DNA of 40,261 nt from an uncultured Ruminococcus sp. GTDB lineage: Bacteria > Bacillota > Clostridia > Oscillospirales > Ruminococcaceae. Below, piece by piece: positions 35,801 through 40,261 of this stretch; within the stretch, counting starts at the first letter, position 1; each line of letters starts with the position of its first letter. Below the pieces are notes generated by a model. That model worked only from the letters and a program-made list of their open reading frames with translations, was not told the origin of the DNA and made no database searches. A program made the position numbers and the translations under genes. The DNA lies in assembly GCA_902780505.1 (NCBI GenBank), contig CACZFN010000020.1:1-40261 (forward strand), written 5' to 3'.

Positions 35801-35829
35801 ATTATATCACACATTTACGCCCTTTTCAA
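35801..35829 (-). promoter_or_regulatory. Promoter of amidohydrolase gene
   Basis: Minus strand: -35 TTGAAA (35824-35829), 17-base spacer, -10 TATAAT (35801-35806), about 27 bases before the GTG. It is divergent from the promoter at 35902. Confidence 0.82.
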
Positions 35830-35901
35830 TAGGAATTTTGCACCTATTTACAAAAAATTATCATAGGAAACAACCGCTTTACGGTTTTGCGGCATATATA
35901 C

Positions 35902-35930
35902 TTGCATATTTTTCGCAAATATGCTATAAT
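35902..35930 (+). promoter_or_regulatory. Promoter of membrane protein/acpS operon
   Basis: -35 TTGCAT (35902-35907), 17-base spacer, -10 TATAAT (35925-35930). The ribosome binding site AGGAGGAG is at 35953-35960. Confidence 0.83.
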
Positions 35931-35969
35931 GTAATTTATCCGGATATCTTACAGGAGGAGATCACAAAT

Positions 35970-36491
35970 ATGGACGTTTATAAGGAACAGAATGTAGTCA
36001 GGGCACAAAGCAGCAATGACCGTTTTGCAAAGATAGCAATAGTTGTGATAGGGCTGATAGCCGCACTTGCCGTGTTTATGCTCACAGCACAGTTCGGTGT
36101 TGCGGGGATAGGGCTGTTTTTATCGGCTGGCGTTTTATTTGCGGCATATTACATCACTACAGGGTTTGATAACGAATACGAATACCTGCTGACAAACGGC
36201 GAAATGGATTTTGACAAGATAATCGCACAGCGCTCACGCAAGCGCCTTATCACCATAAAACTTGACACTGCCACGGAATTTGCAGAGTTTGATGAAAACA
36301 CAAATATCGAGCAGGGCGCATCAGTCGTATCGGCTGATGACAACACAGGTGAGGGCATATGGTATTTAAGGGTAGACCACAAGGATTTAGGGGACACCTA
36401 TATACTGTTCACACCGGACGAGGAAATGCGCGAGGTGATAATTAAATTCCTCCCCCGCGCACTTGCCGCAAAGGTAAGGCGCGGGCAATGA
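35970..36491 (+). CDS. Small membrane protein, DUF6106-like
   Basis: A protein of 173 residues with two adjacent membrane helices (about 22-43 and 48-68) and a soluble C-terminal part with EYEYLLTNGEMDFDKIIAQRSRKRL. The plan resembles the DUF6106 family of Clostridia, whose function is unknown. The ATG at 35970 is set by AGGAGGAG and by the promoter; a longer frame upstream runs through both and is rejected. Its stop overlaps the acpS start by 4 bases (ATGA), so they are translated together. Confidence 0.75.
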   Translation: MDVYKEQNVVRAQSSNDRFAKIAIVVIGLIAALAVFMLTAQFGVAGIGLFLSAGVLFAAYYITTGFDNEYEYLLTNGEMDFDKIIAQRSRKRLITIKLDTATEFAEFDENTNIEQGASVVSADDNTGEGIWYLRVDHKDLGDTYILFTPDEEMREVIIKFLPRALAAKVRRGQ

Positions 36492-36847
36492 CAATAGGCA
36501 CAGATATCGCTTCAATTGAGCGTATGCGAAAAAGTGCAGGGCGTGAAAGCTTTGTAAAGCGTGTGTTTTCACAGGCCGAGCGTGAGATGTTTTTACAAAA
36601 GCGTGATCCTGCGCCCTCAATGGCGGCAAACTGGGCAGGTAAGGAGGCTTTTGCAAAGGCTCTCGGCACAGGAGTGAGAGGGTTTGAGCTTAACGAGATA
36701 GAAATACTCCGTGACACGCTCGGGGCGCCGTTTGTAAGGCTTTGCGGAAATGCAAGGCTTGAAGCTGAAAAAAGGGGCATAAAAAAAATACACATTTCCC
36801 TTTCACACGAACGGGATTACGCAGTGGCATTTGTGGTGACAGAATAA
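36488..36847 (+). CDS. acpS: Holo-[acyl-carrier-protein] synthase
   Basis: A protein of 119 residues that moves 4'-phosphopantetheine from CoA to the acyl carrier protein. It has the Mg2+ ligands D6 (IGTDIASIERM) and E53 (WAGKEAFAKALGTG) and the C-terminal SLSHERDYAVAFV. The length is typical for the family. It overlaps its upstream neighbour by 4 bases. A large palindromic repeat follows and separates it from a convergent operon. Confidence 0.95.
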   Translation: MTIGTDIASIERMRKSAGRESFVKRVFSQAEREMFLQKRDPAPSMAANWAGKEAFAKALGTGVRGFELNEIEILRDTLGAPFVRLCGNARLEAEKRGIKKIHISLSHERDYAVAFVVTE

Positions 36848-37061
36848 AAAACACCCCGTATGAGCGGTGGGTTTAAAGAAGTTTATGTGTTTTATCGGGG
36901 GAAACCTTTCTGAAGAAAGGTTCTCCCCCGAACCCCCTTCCAAAGACTTCTAATTTATTTTTTCATAAAGGGCAAGACGCCGGGGAGAACCCTTTTTCAA
37001 AAGGGTTTCCCCCAGTAGAACACGTAAGCCCTTTTAAGCCCGCCACCCATAAGGGGTGTTT
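36848..37061. repeat. Large imperfect palindromic intergenic repeat
   Basis: About 214 bases. The ends are inverted copies (ACACCCCGTATGAGCGGTGG at 36851-36870 and the complement of CCACCCATAAGGGGTGT at 37043-37059). Inside, each arm has a GGGGA...TCCCC hairpin (36897-36929 and 36982-37013) around an A/T-rich centre near 36952-36968. The left arm matches the single arm at 1058-1144. It lies between convergent genes and has no open reading frame. A terminator function is plausible, since its ends give TTTTTATTTT on the plus strand. Confidence 0.85.
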
Positions 37062-37436
37062 TTATTTTCTTCTGCTGTTTATTCGTTCGCTCAGCTGCAA
37101 AATACGGTCTTTGTATTTAATGCGGTTTTTTCTGGTGATAAGAAGACTCACAGGTGCTGCTGCCGCTGTAACGGCAAGCCCTGCCGCGCTTAATACAAGC
37201 CCTGCATAAAAATGTGCCGAGCTTACCATATAGTTTATACTTAGCGCAAGTATAACAGTACCTATTATACCTATCGCGATACCCGTGACAGTCCCCGGGA
37301 GTTCAGCACGCTTATCGAGCCTGTAAAGCTCTTTAAGCTCCTCGTCGGGTTTTTCCTCCCTGTATTTTGAAGCTATGCGTTCTGCTTCGTAGTTTTTCTG
37401 CGGGGAATAGGTGTATTCAAATCTGTCACTGTTCAT
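37062..37436 (-). CDS. Two-helix membrane protein of unknown function
   Basis: A protein of 124 residues from the ATG at 37436. A charged N-terminal ~40 residues (YEAERIASKYREEKPDEELKELYRLD) are followed by two hydrophobic helices (about 50-70 and 76-98) and a basic tail. I do not recognise the family. It overlaps the membrane protein upstream by 11 bases and is the last gene of the two-component operon, so it may be controlled by or feed into that system (inference). Confidence 0.7.
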   Translation of the reverse strand: MNSDRFEYTYSPQKNYEAERIASKYREEKPDEELKELYRLDKRAELPGTVTGIAIGIIGTVILALSINYMVSSAHFYAGLVLSAAGLAVTAAAAPVSLLITRKNRIKYKDRILQLSERINSRRK

Positions 37437-38382
37437 TGCCGTTTTCCGCCCTTTCTCTGACTGCATTAAGCCTGTGCGTACCATTGATCACCATATATGA
37501 TGCTATAATAAAAACTGCCGCAAAAACCACAGCACCGGTTATTATGTTCATAATATCTCTGAAATTTTCCTCGTCATTGCTGCCGAAGGCATGGAGCATT
37601 GTCGCCTGAAGCGAATACATAGAAACGAGCGCACCTATCATATTAAGGTCCTTAGCGGCTGAAAGAATAGCGTTATCCCGCCTGCGGAAAGACACGACAT
37701 TTGCCGCCGAGGATATAAAGCAATAAAAAGTAAACGCCGCCGATATTATCGTCATAAGCCTTGAATGATAGTTGTAGCCCCCGTTTTTTATAACAACTAC
37801 AGCAATGCCTGCTATTACTATATTAAGCGCCATTACCATGCACCCGCAAAGGCGGTATGCCGCATACTCGTAAAGCTTTCTGTCAGTGTAGGAGGAAGCC
37901 GCCGACTTGCTCTCACGCACCCTTATCATAAGCGTAAACCTTATGACACCGACAAGCAGAAAATACACACCGAGTGTAACGAACCACAGAGAACGGTTAT
38001 GAATGCCGAGCACACCGTTATAGCAAGCATACAGAAGATTTATCGCAAGCCCTGTATAAAGCGCAGTTTCCGCACGAAAATCCCGGCTTTCAAGGTAAAG
38101 CCCTGTGTACTTATATCTTCGCATAAAGCCCTTTACCGCCCGAACAGCGGCAAGCTCGTCACCTGTTGCAAGCTCCTTTATGCGCCTTACAAGCTTTTTG
38201 AAGCTTATGACCGTGACTGTAAGTGCATACGCCGATAACAGGTATGCAAAAAGTGACACAGGGTTTTTGGGCGCAAGGGCAGAGAGTGCAAATACCGTAA
38301 CAGGCAGTGCAAAGATGTCACAAAGCACTATCACATAAAGCGGGGGCTTTAGTATATGTTTAATAACTTTTTTTATGTTCAT
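37426..38382 (-). CDS. Polytopic membrane protein of unknown function
   Basis: A protein of 318 residues with about eight hydrophobic helices (for example YVIVLCDIFALPVTVFAL near 16-33 and IITGAVVFAAVFIIASYMVI near 281-300) and basic loops. No transporter signature is visible. It overlaps the histidine kinase gene by 23 bases and the next small gene by 11 bases, so all four genes of the operon are translated together. Partner or target of the two-component system is my inference. Confidence 0.75.
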   Translation of the reverse strand: MNIKKVIKHILKPPLYVIVLCDIFALPVTVFALSALAPKNPVSLFAYLLSAYALTVTVISFKKLVRRIKELATGDELAAVRAVKGFMRRYKYTGLYLESRDFRAETALYTGLAINLLYACYNGVLGIHNRSLWFVTLGVYFLLVGVIRFTLMIRVRESKSAASSYTDRKLYEYAAYRLCGCMVMALNIVIAGIAVVVIKNGGYNYHSRLMTIISAAFTFYCFISSAANVVSFRRRDNAILSAAKDLNMIGALVSMYSLQATMLHAFGSNDEENFRDIMNIITGAVVFAAVFIIASYMVINGTHRLNAVRERAENGNEQ

Positions 38383-39424
38383 CTGTATTTTTCCTGATAC
38401 TCACAAGGAACGTACTGCCCTCACCAAGCTTTGAGCTGACAGATATCTCGCTGTTTGTGATGTCTATTATCCGCTTTACCAGTGCAAGCCCAAGACCGTT
38501 CCCGCGGGAAGCGTGAGAGGTATCCCCCTGATAGAATTCTTCAAAGATATGCCTGCCCGTTTCGCTGTCCATTCCACAGCCTGTATCACTGATACCGACC
38601 TTTGCAAAGCCGTCCTCCTCGTATACTTTAAGGGTGACGGTACCGCCCTCGCCGGTGAACTTCAAAGCGTTTGATAAAAGGTTATGCCACACCACACTCA
38701 AAAGCTCCGGATCGGCATTTATCATAACGCCGTCGGTAATATCCGTTTCAATGTTTATGCCATTGCTTTCCCACTCGTTTTCAAATTCAAGCATACATTC
38801 TGCGACCTGCTCGCTCAGGTCATATCGCCTGACATCGGGGAATATCTGCTGGTTTTCAAGCTTGTTGAGTTTAAGGATGTTCGTTATAAGCTCTGCAAGC
38901 CTTTTGGATGCCGCATCTATAGCGCGGGCGTATTCCTGCCTTTCCTGATCGCTTAACCCATCACGTTCAAGCAGCGCCGCATAATTCCTTATAAGCGCAA
39001 GCGGCGTCTTCATTTCGTGTGAAACGTTGGATACAAAATCCGTCCTTAACGTTTCTACCCCTGCAAGCTCATCGGTCATTCGGTTTATATTGCTGATTAT
39101 ATCATTGTACCTGTTTGTTCCAAGCGGATCATACAGCGGCTTTATCTTATAGGTAAAATCGCCGTCGGTTATTCTTTCAAGCCCCTTTGAAATACGTGAC
39201 ACGGGCTTGTCGACGGTCAGCTTTCGGCCAAGGGCTTCAAGTCCCTGAACGATAAGCGCTATAAAAACAGCGTTGCCGAACGTCACAGCGGCGCTTGAAC
39301 GTATATCCTCCTCCTTCATATCAATGCCGTGGAAAAACAGCATGAATGACGAAGTAAGCACAAATGCTATAAACAGAAATATCAGCAAAAAGCGCATAAA
39401 CGAATAAAGCCTGCCCCTGTTCAT
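38360..39424 (-). CDS. Sensor histidine kinase (HAMP-HisKA-HATPase)
   Basis: A protein of 354 residues: two membrane helices (11-30 and 46-62) with a very short outer loop, a HAMP linker (about 63-118), HisKA with phosphoacceptor H136 (VSHEMKTPL), and an ATPase domain with N-box WHNLLSNALKF, G1 DTGCGM (280-285) and G2 GNGLGL (308-313). The tiny extracellular part suggests sensing within the membrane, or through a partner such as the membrane protein encoded next. It overlaps the regulator gene by 4 bases. Confidence 0.93.
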   Translation of the reverse strand: MNRGRLYSFMRFLLIFLFIAFVLTSSFMLFFHGIDMKEEDIRSSAAVTFGNAVFIALIVQGLEALGRKLTVDKPVSRISKGLERITDGDFTYKIKPLYDPLGTNRYNDIISNINRMTDELAGVETLRTDFVSNVSHEMKTPLALIRNYAALLERDGLSDQERQEYARAIDAASKRLAELITNILKLNKLENQQIFPDVRRYDLSEQVAECMLEFENEWESNGINIETDITDGVMINADPELLSVVWHNLLSNALKFTGEGGTVTLKVYEEDGFAKVGISDTGCGMDSETGRHIFEEFYQGDTSHASRGNGLGLALVKRIIDITNSEISVSSKLGEGSTFLVSIRKNTDEHKKSY

Positions 39425-40092
39425 TTTATTACCGCCTTATAACCGAGCCCGTGAACTGTGACGATCTCAAAATCCTCACAGTGCTCGAATTTTTCCCTCA
39501 GCTTTCGCATATAAACATCAACGCTTCTGAGGCCCGAGGTCGCTTCTATATCCCAGAACTCATTCATAAGCTGTGAACGTGTAAAAGTCTTTTTCGGGTA
39601 AGAAAGCAGTTTGTACAGAAGATTGAACTCCCTTACCGTCAGCGGGATCTCCTCACCGTCATAGGTACAGCTTTGCTCGTCACTGTTCATGGTCAGCCTG
39701 CCGACTTTGAGCTCTTTGTCAGTCTTTATATTTGCTCGCCTGAGGATCGCACCTATTTTAAGCATAAGCTCGTAAGGCTCGACAGGCTTTACAAGGTAAT
39801 CGTCGATGCCGAGCTTATAGCCGCGCTGTTTTGAAAGCATATCGTCCTTTGCTGTCATCATTATAATAGGTATATCACGGTCAAGCCCGCGGACTGTCTG
39901 CGCGAATTCAAAGCCGTCGATCTTAGGCATCATAATATCTGTTATTATCAGATCAAAATTCTGCCCGTACATGGCATCATATGCTGACTGTGCATCAAGG
40001 CAGCCTACAGCCTCAAAACCGTTCATATCAAGGAACTTACAAACTGTGCTGTTTAGTTCCTTATCGTCCTCAACCACTAATATCTTTACCAT
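39421..40092 (-). CDS. OmpR/PhoB-family response regulator
   Basis: A protein of 223 residues: receiver domain (1-120) with acidic pocket E8-D9-D10, phosphorylation site D52 (IITDIMMP) and K102 (YLVKPVEP), then a winged-helix DNA-binding domain (about 128-223; LTVREFNLLYKLLSYPKK and RSVDVYMRKLREKF). It acts as a transcription factor driven by the kinase encoded next. It is the first gene of the operon, with GGGGTGAGAG before its ATG. Confidence 0.95.
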   Translation of the reverse strand: MVKILVVEDDKELNSTVCKFLDMNGFEAVGCLDAQSAYDAMYGQNFDLIITDIMMPKIDGFEFAQTVRGLDRDIPIIMMTAKDDMLSKQRGYKLGIDDYLVKPVEPYELMLKIGAILRRANIKTDKELKVGRLTMNSDEQSCTYDGEEIPLTVREFNLLYKLLSYPKKTFTRSQLMNEFWDIEATSGLRSVDVYMRKLREKFEHCEDFEIVTVHGLGYKAVIK

Positions 40093-40112
40093 ACTCTCAC
40101 CCCGTTTACCTT

Positions 40113-40141
40113 ATTATAGCACAAGTTTCTTTGTAAATCAA
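40113..40141 (-). promoter_or_regulatory. Promoter of two-component operon
   Basis: Minus strand: -35 TTGATT (40136-40141), 17-base spacer, -10 TATAAT (40113-40118), about 20 bases before the ATG. The window's last 120 bases beyond it show no gene. Confidence 0.8.
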
Positions 40142-40261
40142 TCGTCAGCGGGGGATTTTAACATTTCTCAAACAATTATTAAACCCTAAAACAGGTCATT
40201 TTAGTTAAGCGGATTAAACTTGTCTTTCCGCCTAAGTACAAGGGTTTAAGAGAATACTTTG

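Noticed and set aside
35742-35969. Longer N-terminus for the DUF6106-like gene
   Set aside because: It would run through the promoter and ribosome binding site at 35902-35960, and the extra residues show no family match.

Overview
The window looks like chromosome from a low-to-mid GC, anaerobic, Gram-positive gut bacterium of the Oscillospirales, most like Ruminococcus. This is inferred from the gene families (DUF1893 with an ECF S component, an iron-sulfur aldo/keto reductase, a DUF4368 serine recombinase, secreted proteins with Thr-rich linkers and Ig-like/FnIII repeats, a GH2 beta-galactosidase) and from many sigma-70/SigA promoters with a 17-nt spacer. No rRNA, tRNA or CRISPR array was seen.

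Left edge (1-1150): the C-terminal part of a large serine recombinase, probably the edge of an integrated element, then one arm of a palindromic intergenic repeat. 1151-10961: a tight five-gene minus-strand operon reading MoxR AAA+ ATPase, DUF5682 (ChaN/EreA-like), VWA with intact MIDAS, SWIM zinc finger, and a giant DUF4132 protein. It corresponds to the poorly understood yehL-yehM-yehP-yehQ/yehI set of E. coli and is the best candidate here for an under-described system.

11057-18850: a membrane GGDEF(degenerate)-EAL protein; a divergent operon of Fe-S aldo/keto reductase, ECF S component and DUF1893; then lacZ, followed by a compact structured element of unknown nature. 18885-21217: a nucleoside deaminase and mgtE. 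The mgtE leader holds a promoter, a 29-codon ORF with a good ribosome binding site and an intrinsic terminator, which suggests attenuation. 21249-26788: DUF815 ATPase, GNAT, SH3-like membrane protein, a YgjP-type metallopeptidase split by a frameshift in an A8 run, a GH5-like lipoprotein and a secreted FnIII protein.

26795-27018 is a MITE-like element with terminal palindromes. 27172-29872: a TldD/TldE-type protease pair. 29875-32700: pepF, a candidate free-standing small RNA gene, and pyrE, whose start sits directly behind a terminator. 32704-34311: a chain-length regulator and BY-kinase pair for surface polysaccharide. 34367-35829: an amidohydrolase and an SH3-like lipoprotein. 35902-36847: a small membrane protein and acpS. 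36848-37061: a complete copy of the large palindromic repeat, whose single arm lies at 1058-1144. 37062-40141: an OmpR-type response regulator and histidine kinase overlapping two membrane proteins of unknown function.
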